DNA from: JAFGMQ01 sp036733345
Lineage (GTDB): Bacteria; Desulfobacterota; DSM-4660; Desulfatiglandales; Desulfatiglandaceae
Length of the DNA stretch: 64,000 bases
Direction of reading: 5' to 3'
NCBI GenBank assembly: GCA_036733345.1
Contig: DAINAR010000008.1
Coordinates: 24,683-88,682, forward strand
The notes under the pieces are model-generated. The model saw only the letters and a program-made list of their open reading frames with translations, was not told the origin of the DNA and searched no databases. Position 1 is the stretch's first letter, and every line of letters starts with the position of its first letter. The translations under genes were made by a program, and so were the position numbers. This document shows, piece by piece, positions 25,416-34,918 of the stretch.

Positions 25416-26237
25416 ATGACTGTTGTGCTGACCTGTCCTTACTGTAATTTCTCAAAAAAGATCCCCAAAGAAAAAATCCCCGGCGGCGCAAGAAGGGCAA
25501 TCTGTCCCAAATGCCATCAGCAATTTGAATTTTCCCGTGCTGAAAAAACTTCTGAATCCTTTGCAGGGGAAACAGGATTTCAATACGATCCCGGAGAAAG
25601 AACACAGGACATTAGGGATAAATTACCTGAACAAAACTCTCCCTGGGAAAAAAGATCTGAGTTGGGGTTATGGAAAGGAATTTTATATACGATAAAGAGT
25701 TCACTATTTTCCCCGGAAGCTTTCTTCAGCAAACTAAAATTTAGAGGCGGGATAAAAGAACCCCTGGCCTTCGCAATATTAATGGGATCTACCGGGTATA
25801 TGCTATCATTTTTCTGGCAATTTTTGATTGCTTCAGGGGGGGGGTTACCCATAATCAGCTCTTATTTTTCTCAATTTGCCATGGGGTTAATAATTTTGTT
25901 CGGTATGATAGCCATCCCTTTTTTTGTTGTTATTGGATTATTTATAAGCAGCTCTGTATGGCATCTTCTGCTCCTGATTGTCAGAGGAGCAAATAATGGA
26001 TTTGAAGCAACCTTTAAAGTGGTAGCCTATTCCCAATCAACTCAGATATTTTCTATCGTACCGTTTGCTGGAAGTCTGATAGGAAGTATCTGGCGAATCA
26101 TTATTCAGATCATAGGACTTCGTGAGATACATAAAACCTCATACTTAAAAGTAATCGTCGCTTTCCTGATTCCTGTAGCATTTTTTATTTTTTTGCTTGT
26201 CACATTCCTGATACTTTTTTTCGTATTCCTCAGGTAA
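25416..26237 (+). CDS. Zinc-ribbon (MJ0042-type) protein with Yip1-like membrane domain
   Basis: A 273-residue membrane protein. The N-terminus holds a zinc ribbon, CPYCNFSKKIPKEKIPGGAR and then CPKCHQQFEF (two CxxC pairs at about residues 7-10 and 32-35), as in the MJ0042 family. After a charged linker, residues from about 110 form five hydrophobic segments with the pattern of the Yip1/DUF1282 family. It is in the same direction as, and 53 bases upstream of, the helicase gene. Function is unknown; a membrane-organising role is usual guesswork for this family. The domain calls are sound. Confidence 0.8.
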   Translation: MTVVLTCPYCNFSKKIPKEKIPGGARRAICPKCHQQFEFSRAEKTSESFAGETGFQYDPGERTQDIRDKLPEQNSPWEKRSELGLWKGILYTIKSSLFSPEAFFSKLKFRGGIKEPLAFAILMGSTGYMLSFFWQFLIASGGGLPIISSYFSQFAMGLIILFGMIAIPFFVVIGLFISSSVWHLLLLIVRGANNGFEATFKVVAYSQSTQIFSIVPFAGSLIGSIWRIIIQIIGLREIHKTSYLKVIVAFLIPVAFFIFLLVTFLILFFVFLR

Positions 26238-26290
26238 CAAATATTTTACAGGATTTAAAAGTTCTTGTTGTTGAAAGGACACACTCAATT

Positions 26291-28498
26291 TTGTCAAAAA
26301 ATATTGATTATAGGCAACTTCTAAACTCCTCTCAATTAGATGCTGTTATGACTCTTGCCGGGCCCGTTCTGGTAATCGCCGGTGCAGGCAGTGGGAAAAC
26401 AAGGGCATTAGTCTACAGGGTAGCCAGACTTGTTGAAAGCGGCGTTTCGCCAGAATCTGTATTGCTTCTTACTTTTACCAGAAAGGCCGCGCAGCAAATG
26501 CTGGAAAGGGCTGCAGGCCTTTCAGATGCAAGATGCAGATTCGTATCAGGAGGCACTTTTCATTCCCTTGCTCATCGGATACTTAGAAACCATGCCGAGC
26601 TTCTGGGCTATTCAAATTCATTCACTATTCTTGATCGCTCTGATATGGAGGAGGCAATTCATTCGCTTATTCCTGGTCCAAGGGCGCCCCAGGGAGCACA
26701 TAGATTCCCCAAAAGAAGCACGTTAACCGATATCCTGAGTAAATCCTCAAATCTTGAAAAACCCATTGAAGAATTTATGGAGGATGAATATGGGCAGTTT
26801 CTTGAATTTGCACCACAGATAAATAAGCTTAATACACTTTATAAGGATTACAAGCGCAGCAATCAACTTATGGATTATGATGACCTTATCCTGAATTTAC
26901 GCCAACTTCTGGCAGACCATGCCGATATACGACTTAAGCTGGGCAATCTTTATCAGTATATCATGGTTGATGAATATCAGGATACTAACAGAATTCAGTC
27001 GGATATTGTTAAATGGCTGGCTCATGATCACAGGAATATTATGGTTGTGGGAGACGATTCCCAATCAATATATTCCTTCAGGGGAGCTAATTACAGGAAT
27101 ATGTTTGACTTTCCCAGATACTTCCCTGATGCAAAGATTATCAGATTGGAAGAGAATTACAGATCTACACAGCCTATACTTATGCTGGCAAACGCCTTAA
27201 TGGACCAGGCATCGGAAAAATTCACAAAATGTCTTTTTACAAAGCGGACGGGGGGTGATCAACCGAAGGTCATTGACACTATCAACGGACCGGGGCAGGC
27301 CCTTTTCATATGCCAATATATCAAAAATCAAGTCCAACAGGGACAATCAATAAGGGATTTTGCAGTTCTGTTTCGTGCCGGATATCATTCCTTTGAACTG
27401 GAAGCCGAACTAAACCGCCATGGCCTGAAATATATAAAATATGGAGGGTTTAAATTTCTTGAGTCAGCCCATATTAAGGATTTCCTAGCCCATCTCAGAG
27501 TAATGGTAAACAATGAAGAAACGGTTAGCTGGCAACGTGTTCTTGGCCTGATAAAAAACATTGGTCCGGCAAAGACAAATTCGATTGTCAAATGGCTGAG
27601 GTCCGGTTCGATTTCTCCATCCAAGATAGAAGAATGGCCCGGAGCAGGAAGGAAGGATAACGGCTTGAAGCCGCTTTCCAAACTTCTTAGCCGCCTTGAA
27701 AGCCTACGCGGGATGCAACCAAAAAAAGCGGTTGAATATGTCATGGATTATTATTCGCCCCTCCTCGAAGAAAAATTTGACGACTATCCAAGGCGCAAAA
27801 ATGAACTGGAACAACTTCTTCCAATGGCCCAACGCTATAAAAAACTGGGCGACTTCATTGATGATCTCGTTCTGGAACCTCCTAACAGCTCAAATGACAT
27901 TTCTCCGTCAAATAAACCGGAAGCACTCACACTTTCGACGATCCATTCTGCGAAGGGTCTTGAATGGCCGATTGTCTTTATTATCTGGGTAACTGAAGGT
28001 CGCCTTCCTCCCGCAAGAGCATACCAGAACCCCCAGGCCCTGGAAGAAGAACGTCGTCTTCTTTATGTTGCGGCTACAAGGGCAAAAGACCAATTAATTA
28101 TGTGCTATCCGGGACAGGAAACAATGCCTCTATGGCATTATCAGAACATTTCAGATAAGGGATTCAGAAGCGGTCTTTCATCTTTTATAAAGGCCATACC
28201 TGAAGATATCGTATCTTATGAAAAAGTTGGAGATAAAAAGAAGTCTCCGGTTCAGGCCTGGGAAAGTAAACGTTCTCAGGGTTTAAATGCAGTTCACCGT
28301 AATGATCCTGCCCCGCCCATAAATCATGGCATTAACTCATCATCGGAATTTTCAATGGGTGACAAAGTGAGCCATCCGGCTTTCGGAACAGGGATTGTCT
28401 CGAGATTTATTGCTGATAATAAAATTGAAATACTTTTTAAGAATGTTGGTCGAAAGTTATTACATTTGGAATATACAAAACTGGAAAAAATTTATTAG
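26291..28498 (+). CDS. ATP-dependent DNA helicase, UvrD/PcrA/Rep family
   Basis: A 735-residue superfamily 1A 3'-5' helicase. Motif Q and Walker A are LNSSQLDAVM and VIAGAGSGKTRALVYR. Motif Ia is LLLTFTRKAAQQM, motif II is MVDEYQDTN, motif III is VVGDDSQSIYSFRGA and motif IV is LEENYRST. Motif V is LSTIHSAKGLEWPIVFI and motif VI is EEERRLLYVAATRAKDQL. The C-terminal 50 residues (GDKVSHPAFGTGIVSRFI...NVGRKLLHLEYTKLEKI) are a PcrA/UvrD Tudor-like domain that contacts RNA polymerase. The start is TTG at 26291, the first codon giving the motif Q region, with AAAGGA upstream. Such helicases serve nucleotide excision repair and replication-fork clearing. Confidence 0.94.
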   Translation: MSKNIDYRQLLNSSQLDAVMTLAGPVLVIAGAGSGKTRALVYRVARLVESGVSPESVLLLTFTRKAAQQMLERAAGLSDARCRFVSGGTFHSLAHRILRNHAELLGYSNSFTILDRSDMEEAIHSLIPGPRAPQGAHRFPKRSTLTDILSKSSNLEKPIEEFMEDEYGQFLEFAPQINKLNTLYKDYKRSNQLMDYDDLILNLRQLLADHADIRLKLGNLYQYIMVDEYQDTNRIQSDIVKWLAHDHRNIMVVGDDSQSIYSFRGANYRNMFDFPRYFPDAKIIRLEENYRSTQPILMLANALMDQASEKFTKCLFTKRTGGDQPKVIDTINGPGQALFICQYIKNQVQQGQSIRDFAVLFRAGYHSFELEAELNRHGLKYIKYGGFKFLESAHIKDFLAHLRVMVNNEETVSWQRVLGLIKNIGPAKTNSIVKWLRSGSISPSKIEEWPGAGRKDNGLKPLSKLLSRLESLRGMQPKKAVEYVMDYYSPLLEEKFDDYPRRKNELEQLLPMAQRYKKLGDFIDDLVLEPPNSSNDISPSNKPEALTLSTIHSAKGLEWPIVFIIWVTEGRLPPARAYQNPQALEEERRLLYVAATRAKDQLIMCYPGQETMPLWHYQNISDKGFRSGLSSFIKAIPEDIVSYEKVGDKKKSPVQAWESKRSQGLNAVHRNDPAPPINHGINSSSEFSMGDKVSHPAFGTGIVSRFIADNKIEILFKNVGRKLLHLEYTKLEKIY

Positions 28499-28645
28499 CA
28501 ATAAAAAATATTTATGTATAAGCCCTTTAAATAAAAGGCACCTGAACACATTCCACAATTAAAACATCATATGCCTTTTGGCAGACTCCCTTCCCTGATT
28601 ATAATTCCTGGTCTCAATATATTATAGTGAAAGACTAATAAACTC

Positions 28646-28690
28646 TTGACATAAAGCCTATAGTTGTTTATTGTCGACAATAAACAACTA
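28646..28690 (+). promoter_or_regulatory. Promoter with 30-bp palindromic FadR/GntR-type operator
   Basis: TTGACA at 28646-28651 is followed after 17 bases by TATTGT at 28669-28674. A perfect 30-base palindrome (28661-28690), centred on GTCGAC, covers the -10 and the start point. Its core TTGTCGACAA fits the TNGTNNNACNA-like operators bound by FadR/FCD-subfamily GntR proteins. The GntR gene begins 18 bases later, so autorepression of the whole cluster is likely. Confidence 0.75.
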
Positions 28691-28707
28691 ATTAGGGGTA
28701 TACTGTT

Positions 28708-29361
28708 ATTTTTACCAAACCACCACTCTTAGTTGAAGATATCACAAACTACCTGAGAAACGAGATAGGCAACGGAATACTCACTCAGGGAGAAAAGTTA
28801 AGTGAAATATCACTGCAAAAAAAGTTCGGGACAAGCAGATCTCCCATAAGAGAAGCGCTGAGGATTCTTGAACGGGAGGGGCTTGTAGTAATTCATCCCA
28901 GGAAAGGAGCATACGTAAGCAATATCACCTTTGAAGATCTCAATAATATCACTACCGTAAGGGCCAATTTGGAAGCCCTTGCTGCACAACTTGCCATTTC
29001 CAATTTAACGATGGAAGACCTGGAAAATATGGAGACCCTTCTTAATACAATGCAGGAAGAAACACAAAAACTCTCTGTTATTGAATTTACTTCAACCCAT
29101 AATAAATTTCACGATTCATTTATATTTGCTTGCGGCAACAGGATCCTTATTGACATCCTCTCCAAATTAAGAAGACAGTTTTTCAGACCTGAAGTTACAT
29201 CCTATTATTTTATGAATAATATTGATAATGCCTATAACAGCCATCTAAAAATAATTAAGGCTCTAAGAAACAGAGACCCGTTGGAGGTTGAAAATGCAGT
29301 AAAAAACGACATCATTACAGCCTTCTCATATGATAAAAGCCTCTGGGAAAAAGTACAGTAA
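28708..29361 (+). CDS. GntR family transcriptional regulator (FCD/FadR subfamily), apparent AUU start
   Basis: A 217-residue regulator when read from ATT at 28708. The winged helix-turn-helix spans residues 5-75: LVEDITNYLRNEIGNGILTQGEKLSEISLQKKFGTS, then RSPIREALRILEREGLVVIHPRKGAYV. The rest is the all-helical FCD ligand domain (MEALAAQ-like start near residue 88, and later HNKFHDSFIFACGN and HLKIIKALRNRD, with metal-binding D and H residues). From the in-frame TAG at 28693 to TTG at 28969 there is no ATG, GTG or TTG, and the HTH would be lost if TTG were used. AGGGG lies 9 bases before ATT, so an AUU start is the best reading. A sequencing error is the alternative. Confidence 0.8.
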   Translation: MFTKPPLLVEDITNYLRNEIGNGILTQGEKLSEISLQKKFGTSRSPIREALRILEREGLVVIHPRKGAYVSNITFEDLNNITTVRANLEALAAQLAISNLTMEDLENMETLLNTMQEETQKLSVIEFTSTHNKFHDSFIFACGNRILIDILSKLRRQFFRPEVTSYYFMNNIDNAYNSHLKIIKALRNRDPLEVENAVKNDIITAFSYDKSLWEKVQ

Positions 29362-29380
29362 CCGGAATGGAGGAATAAAA

Positions 29381-29869
29381 ATGAAAAAAAGTGTCTTACT
29401 TAAGGTAAACGGTGAAAAACATGAAGTATTTATTAAACCGAATTCTACACTCATCAAGGTCTTGAGAGAAAATCTTTCTCTCAAAGGAACCAAGGAGGCT
29501 TGCGGAAACGGTGAATGCGGGGCCTGTACAGTGCTTATGGACGGGATACCGGTAAACTCCTGCATTACTCTTGCTATTGAGGCAGAAGGGAAGGAAATAG
29601 AAACAATAGAGGGACTTTCAAATGGCGGCAATCTCCATCCCCTGCAAAAGGCCTTTATAGACCATCATTCATTTCAGTGCGGATTCTGCACACCGGGTGT
29701 AATCATGGCTGCAAAATCCTTACTTGACCGTAACCCTGAACCGACAGAAAAAGAGGTCAGGCATGCGGTTGCCGGGAACATATGCAGGTGTACAGGATAT
29801 GACAATATTGTAGACGGCATATTAAACGCTACTAAACAAATTAACAAAATGAAAGGCGGCAACCAATGA
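29381..29869 (+). CDS. 2Fe-2S subunit of xanthine dehydrogenase/4-hydroxybenzoyl-CoA reductase family
   Basis: The small electron-transfer subunit, 162 residues. ATG 29381 is chosen because GGAGG lies 6 bases upstream. The plant-ferredoxin-like cluster is bound by C41, C46, C49 and C61 (CGNGECGACTVLMDG...C). The second cluster is bound by C100, C103, C135 and C137 (CGFCTPG...CRC). It passes electrons between the molybdenum subunit and the FAD subunit. It overlaps the next gene by 4 bases and starts 20 bases after the regulator. The order small, large, medium is a common one for this family. Confidence 0.93.
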   Translation: MKKSVLLKVNGEKHEVFIKPNSTLIKVLRENLSLKGTKEACGNGECGACTVLMDGIPVNSCITLAIEAEGKEIETIEGLSNGGNLHPLQKAFIDHHSFQCGFCTPGVIMAAKSLLDRNPEPTEKEVRHAVAGNICRCTGYDNIVDGILNATKQINKMKGGNQ

Positions 29870-32238
29870 ACGACTTCAAATATGTAACCAAGGGCCTGAA
29901 AAGGACCGACGGAGAGTTGATTGTAACAGGAAAGGCACAGTATACAGTCGATATAAGCCTTCCTGGCATGCTGTTCGGAAAAATATTGGGCAGTCCCTAC
30001 TCCCATGCAAAAATAAAAAAAATAAACATAGACAGGGCTAAGGAACTTGAAGGCGTAAAAGCAGTAGTGACCGGTGAGGATATCGGCTACAGAAGGTTCT
30101 CTTTCATAGATACCCCTGCCTATCCTGCAGACCAGACACCCCTTGCAGTGGACAAGGTTAGATTCGTTGGAGAAGGAGTTGCCGCGGTTGCTGCAGTAAG
30201 TGAAGAAATTGCGACAAAGGCTTTAGAATTAATAGAAGTGGAATACGAAGAATTAACGCCGGTATTTGATCCTGAGGAGTCAATGAAGGAAGGGTCTCCT
30301 CAGGTCCATGATATAATTGAACCCAATACCACAACTGCCTGGGAGGATTTCGGCGTCCCCAAAACAAAATCAAGGCCTTATAAGGTTATCAATAATATTT
30401 CAAACAGAACCCTTATTCAGTACGGGGACATTGAAAAGGGATTTGAAGAGGCAGACTATATAAGGGAAGACAGGTTTGAAATACCTTCCACATCCCATGT
30501 GGCTATGGAACCCCATGTGGCGGTGGCAGACTATCAGCCTACCGGAAAACTTGATGTCTGGCTCACCCACATGGGATATGAGCACAAGAGACTCTGGCTC
30601 GCGAAACTTCTCGATATACCCATCAGCAGGGTAAGGGTTCATAAAACATATGTTGGAGGTACATTTGGGGGCAAAATCAGTCTGTTTGCCTTTGAATTTA
30701 TTACCGCCTACCTCTCAAGACTCACACTGAGGCCTGTAAAAATTACTCTCACGAGGCAGGAGGTTTTTTCTGTATGCCCGCCTGCAAGAAGGATGATAGT
30801 ATATATGAAGATGGGCGTAAAAAATGATGGAAAAATCATAGCCTATCACTCAAGGGTGATAGATGACGTGGGTGCATACAGGAGGAGTTCTCCAACCGCC
30901 TTGTACCTTGCTCATTCCTTCAGAAATCCAATATACGATATTCCCAATGTGAAACACGAGGGCTATGGCGTTTACACAAATAAGCTGTACGCCACTGCAA
31001 AAAGAGGCCACTCCCTCCAGCAGATGAGTTTTGCCGTGGAGTCCCAGATAGACATGATATGCGAGCATCTGGCTCTTGACAAGGTTGAAATGCGGTTAAA
31101 AAACTTCAGAAAAAAGGGTGATATTCTACCCAATGGTGATACGCTTAATAGTTATGCCCTGCCCGAATGCCTTCTGGAGGCAGCGGAAAAGATAGCTTGG
31201 AAAGAAAAATACGGGAAGATAAAATTTAGAGGTCTTGGTATTGGGACCGCATCTATGTTCTCGGGCGCACACAACTACCCGTTCGCAAGCGGGGCCATGT
31301 TAAGACTAAACCACGACGGCAGGATGATTCTCTATACAGGACAGACTGAGTTCGGGATAGGTATTGATACGGTTATGGCTCAGGTAGTTGCTGAGGTTCT
31401 CAATTGCCCCATGGATTACGTGATTGTCAATGCAGGTGATTCAGAGATCAGTCCCCATGACATAGGTAATTGGCTTAGTGCTGGTATGTTTGTATCAGGT
31501 GAGGCCGTGAGGAGGGCGGCTCTCGATCTTAGGGAACAAATGCTGAAATACGCAAGTGCAGGCCTTGAAATAAACATTGAAGATCTTGATATGAGTGAGG
31601 GCTGGATTGTATCCAGGTCAGATGAAACAAAAAAGTTGTCTTTCTCTGATATATCAAGGTACGGTATCCAGATGGCGGATGGGGATCCCCTTATTGGTAA
31701 GGGATACACCAAATGCGTTCCCGAGGTCTATTTCTGGAATGGACAGTATAACAAGACGGCATCTCTTTCATCTGGAAGAGGCAGGTTCACCCAGGCTTAC
31801 GGCCTTGCCGTGGCCACTGCAGAAGTAGAAGTGGATCCTGGGACCGGAGAGGTGAAAATTATTGAGCTCGTTGTAGCAGACGATTGCGGCACACCCATAA
31901 ACAGGAAATCGGTTGAAGGCCAGATTATGAGCCAGGCCGTAATGGCTATTGGTGACGCCCTGTTCGAGGAGATACAGTTCAAAAACGGGGTTGTAATGAA
32001 CCCGAATCTCCTTGAATACAGAGTCCCTACCGCAAACGATATCCCAAAAATAACGTCCATTATAGTTGACAGTTACGAACCAAACGGTCCGTTTGGAGCA
32101 AAAGAGGTTGGTGAAACGTCAAGGGCAGCCGTTATATCAGCCATTGCCAACGCAATATGCAATGCAACAGGCAAAAGGATCTATATGCTCCCCATGACAG
32201 GTGACAAGGTAATGCAATCTATAGGAGACAATTCATGA
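29866..32238 (+). CDS. Molybdenum-cofactor subunit, xanthine dehydrogenase/4-hydroxybenzoyl-CoA reductase family
   Basis: The 790-residue catalytic subunit carrying the molybdopterin site. The N-terminal Ald_Xan_dh_C domain (GKAQYTVDISLPGMLFGKIL...SPYSHAKI) runs to about residue 115. The Mo-binding domains follow with VGGTFGGKISLFAFEF, the substrate-pocket region GQTEFGIGIDTVMAQVVAEVL, and GPFGAKEVGETSRAAVI near 745. The glutamate of that last block is the usual catalytic base. Enzymes of this family hydroxylate or dehydroxylate aromatic and heterocyclic rings. It overlaps both neighbours by 4 bases (ATGA), so the three subunits are coupled. The medium subunit points to the 4-hydroxybenzoyl-CoA reductase branch. 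Confidence 0.92.
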   Translation: MNDFKYVTKGLKRTDGELIVTGKAQYTVDISLPGMLFGKILGSPYSHAKIKKINIDRAKELEGVKAVVTGEDIGYRRFSFIDTPAYPADQTPLAVDKVRFVGEGVAAVAAVSEEIATKALELIEVEYEELTPVFDPEESMKEGSPQVHDIIEPNTTTAWEDFGVPKTKSRPYKVINNISNRTLIQYGDIEKGFEEADYIREDRFEIPSTSHVAMEPHVAVADYQPTGKLDVWLTHMGYEHKRLWLAKLLDIPISRVRVHKTYVGGTFGGKISLFAFEFITAYLSRLTLRPVKITLTRQEVFSVCPPARRMIVYMKMGVKNDGKIIAYHSRVIDDVGAYRRSSPTALYLAHSFRNPIYDIPNVKHEGYGVYTNKLYATAKRGHSLQQMSFAVESQIDMICEHLALDKVEMRLKNFRKKGDILPNGDTLNSYALPECLLEAAEKIAWKEKYGKIKFRGLGIGTASMFSGAHNYPFASGAMLRLNHDGRMILYTGQTEFGIGIDTVMAQVVAEVLNCPMDYVIVNAGDSEISPHDIGNWLSAGMFVSGEAVRRAALDLREQMLKYASAGLEINIEDLDMSEGWIVSRSDETKKLSFSDISRYGIQMADGDPLIGKGYTKCVPEVYFWNGQYNKTASLSSGRGRFTQAYGLAVATAEVEVDPGTGEVKIIELVVADDCGTPINRKSVEGQIMSQAVMAIGDALFEEIQFKNGVVMNPNLLEYRVPTANDIPKITSIIVDSYEPNGPFGAKEVGETSRAAVISAIANAICNATGKRIYMLPMTGDKVMQSIGDNS

Positions 32239-33164
32239 GTTTACTACCGGAATTTGAATATGAAAGGCCTGGAGGGATTGAAGAGCTTGTTGATCTGCTC
32301 TCTAATTATGAAGGTGAGGCTGCAATCCTGGCCGGTGGAACAGATTTGATCCCACGCATAAAGATGGGATTGAAAAAACCGGACCTTGTCATAGACATTA
32401 AAGACATACGCGGCCTGCGTAAGATAAAAAATGAAGATTTGAATGTCAGGATTGGTTCTCTCGCAACTATTTTTGATATAAAAAACAACCCACTGATAAA
32501 AGAAAGGTTCCCTGCCCTTCATGAGGCGGCGGTTTTAACCGCAAGTGAAAATCTCCAGCAAAGAGGTACACTAGGAGGGAACCTCTTTCAGGATACGAGA
32601 TGTCTGTATTATAACAAACCCAAAGAATGGAGGGATGCCTTTAGACCCTGCTTCAAAACCGGCGGGGACATATGTAACGCCGCAAAAGGCGGAAAAAAGT
32701 GCTATTCGGTATACTCCGGGGACCTTGCTGTTGCGCTTTTGTCCCTTGGTGCTCATATATTTATTCTTGGCAAAAAAGGTGAGAAAGAGATGCCCCTTGA
32801 AAACATCTTCACGGGGGATGGAAAGGATCCTTTTTCTCTGACCAGGAGTGATTTTATTAAAGAAGTTATAATACCATCCACTAAAAAAGCCGGTGGATAT
32901 GAAAAACTAAGGATGAGGGAAGCCATTGACTACCCTGTTGTCAATATTGCCCTTTCCATGGACGCAGAATACAAGGGGAGGCTCATAGTTGGATCCATGG
33001 GAGCAAAACCATTTCTCTACAAATTCTCTTCAATTGAAGAGCTGCGACAAATACCTGAAAGGGCATATAAAGATGCCTCCCCGGTCAACAATATGGCCCT
33101 CTCTCCACTCTACAGAAAGCAAATGGTTAAAGTTATCTCGGAAAAACTTATAGGCAGATTCTGA
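32235..33164 (+). CDS. FAD subunit with extra 4Fe-4S loop, 4-hydroxybenzoyl-CoA reductase HcrB-like
   Basis: The 309-residue medium subunit. The FAD-binding PCMH fold shows ILAGGTDLIPRIKMG near residue 31 and QQRGTLGGNLFQDTRC near 109. Next comes an insertion with four cysteines, C123, C139, C147 and C156 (CLYYN...PCFKTGGDICNAAKGGKKC). In 4-hydroxybenzoyl-CoA reductase this loop holds an additional 4Fe-4S cluster that tunes electron flow toward ring reduction. Ordinary xanthine dehydrogenases lack it. The CO_dehydrogenase flavoprotein C-terminal domain closes the protein. This loop is the strongest evidence for a low-potential reductase rather than an oxidase. The true substrate is not proven. 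Confidence 0.9.
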   Translation: MSLLPEFEYERPGGIEELVDLLSNYEGEAAILAGGTDLIPRIKMGLKKPDLVIDIKDIRGLRKIKNEDLNVRIGSLATIFDIKNNPLIKERFPALHEAAVLTASENLQQRGTLGGNLFQDTRCLYYNKPKEWRDAFRPCFKTGGDICNAAKGGKKCYSVYSGDLAVALLSLGAHIFILGKKGEKEMPLENIFTGDGKDPFSLTRSDFIKEVIIPSTKKAGGYEKLRMREAIDYPVVNIALSMDAEYKGRLIVGSMGAKPFLYKFSSIEELRQIPERAYKDASPVNNMALSPLYRKQMVKVISEKLIGRF

Positions 33165-33208
33165 TGGATTCCTGTGAACAATTTTATCCAGTTTAAAGGA
33201 GGACAAAA

Positions 33209-34510
33209 ATGCCGATGTTCAGCCCTGAAATAGAGACATTGCAAGTTGATGCCCTGAAGGAATTACAGAATAAGCGATTTGTAAAGATCGTGCAATACGC
33301 TTATGAACATGTGCCAGTTTACAGAAAAAAATTCAAAGAAAGACAAATAAGTCCTGAGGATATAAAAAGCCTGGAAGATGTTGTTAAAGTTCCTTTTACG
33401 ACTAAAGATGACTTAAGACAGCACTATCCTTATGGCATCCTTGCTGTGCCTATGACAGATATTGTAAGGCTCCATGCCTCAAGCGGGACAACAGGAACAG
33501 CCACCGTTGTTACATATACAAGAAACGATTTAGATGTTTGGAAAAACCTATTGGCCCGTTCCCTTGCAACGGCTGGTGTTACGAGTGAAGATATCGTTCA
33601 AAATACTTACGGGTATGGCCTTTTTACAGGAGGTCTTGGTTATCATTATGGAGCCGAAAAATTAGGCTGTACAGTTGTCCCCTTCAGTTCAGGAAATACA
33701 AAGCGTCAGATTAAATTGATGAAGGACTTGAAAACAACTGTACTCTGCTGTACCCCTTCCTATGCAGCCTATCTTGTGGAAGCATCAAAGGAAGAAGGGA
33801 TAGACCCTGTTAAGGATTTTTCTTTAAGGATCGGCATGTTTGGGGCTGAGCCCTGGAGTGAGGAACAGAGAAAATATATCCAGGAAAACCTCGGGCTCAA
33901 GGCCATGGATTGTTTTGGAATGAGTGAACTCTACGGGCCGGGTGTTGCTGTGGAATGCGAATATCAAAACGGATTACATATATGGGCGGATGAATTCTAT
34001 GCTGAAACCATAAACCCCGACTCCGGGGATGTACTTGAACCCGGACAGGAAGGGGAAATGGTAATAACAATGCTGAGCAGAGAAGCTATGCCCCTTCTCC
34101 GATACAGAACTCGGGATATATGTGTAATAAACTGGGACAAGTGCGAATGCGGCCGAACCCATCCGAGAATAATGCGTCTGACAGGCAGGAGTGACGATAT
34201 GCTTATTGTGGGTGGAGTCAATATATTTCCCAGTCAGATCGAAAGTGTTTTATTCAGTATTAATGGCGTGGCACAGCAGTACCAGATAATTGTGGACCGT
34301 GACATGCTAGAGCGTCTTTATGTAAAAGTTGAAGCAACTCCGGAGATGTGGTATTCATCCAACTTTGATTTGAGTGCGTTTACTGAAAAAGTGTCGGCCA
34401 ATCTCAAGGCGGTATTGACGCTTACTGCGAGAGTCGAAGTACTACCTCCTGGTAGTATTGAAAGGTCTGAAGGAAAGGCAAAGAGAGTCATCGACCTTAG
34501 AAAAAAATGA
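33209..34510 (+). CDS. Phenylacetate-CoA ligase-like (PaaK family) AMP-binding protein
   Basis: A 433-residue ligase of the short PaaK type, which activates aryl or arylacetic acids to CoA thioesters. RFVKIVQYAYEHVPVYRKKF near the start, the P-loop LHASSGTTGTATVVTYTRNDL near residue 90 and MDCFGMSELYGPGVAVEC are typical. ITMLSREAMPLLRYRTRDI and the C-terminal GRSDDMLIVGGVNIFPSQIE complete the family pattern. AAAGGAGG lies 6 bases before the ATG. It follows the reductase genes after 44 bases in the same direction, so it probably supplies their CoA-ester substrate. Indoleacetate- or benzoate-type ligases share this scaffold, so the acid is unknown. Confidence 0.9.
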   Translation: MPMFSPEIETLQVDALKELQNKRFVKIVQYAYEHVPVYRKKFKERQISPEDIKSLEDVVKVPFTTKDDLRQHYPYGILAVPMTDIVRLHASSGTTGTATVVTYTRNDLDVWKNLLARSLATAGVTSEDIVQNTYGYGLFTGGLGYHYGAEKLGCTVVPFSSGNTKRQIKLMKDLKTTVLCCTPSYAAYLVEASKEEGIDPVKDFSLRIGMFGAEPWSEEQRKYIQENLGLKAMDCFGMSELYGPGVAVECEYQNGLHIWADEFYAETINPDSGDVLEPGQEGEMVITMLSREAMPLLRYRTRDICVINWDKCECGRTHPRIMRLTGRSDDMLIVGGVNIFPSQIESVLFSINGVAQQYQIIVDRDMLERLYVKVEATPEMWYSSNFDLSAFTEKVSANLKAVLTLTARVEVLPPGSIERSEGKAKRVIDLRKK

Positions 34511-34918
34511 ACACCCTAAAGAATAAGACAGATAGACTTGCTACTTAAGTTCACTTATCCTATACTTCCAAAATGAATCCTTTTTGATCACATCTTCTTG
34601 TCATAGATTGATGGTCTTGTAGAAATTCAAGCTTCTGATGGATTTGAAAAAACCATCATGTTCAAGGAATGAGAATCTCATGTCTCAAGGCGTACCTCTA
34701 TGCAGTGCGTTGCAGATAAGGAGATAAAACCAGCTGCAGATACTGAGATCAAGTCCCTCACAAGGAATTGAACCTTTTACAAAACCGTCATAGAATGAAG
34801 TACCCCGCAGCAAGCTACGGGGTATCTTAAAAAACATTGAACGCCCCAAGGGGCGGGGCCACTTGTCTGCCTTTTACCAGCCTTTTACCAGCCTTCGGCT
34901 GGTCGGCTGACTGGCGGA
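34511..34918. other. Gene-free stretch after the ligase gene
   Basis: No gene is supportable. The last 125 bases are a dispersed repeat copy (family B). The first 280 bases show no clear terminator or coding frame. Confidence 0.6.

Noticed and set aside
28969..29361. A separate 130-residue protein starting at TTG 28969
   Set aside because: It is only the C-terminal FCD domain of the GntR regulator; the same frame encodes an intact winged helix upstream.
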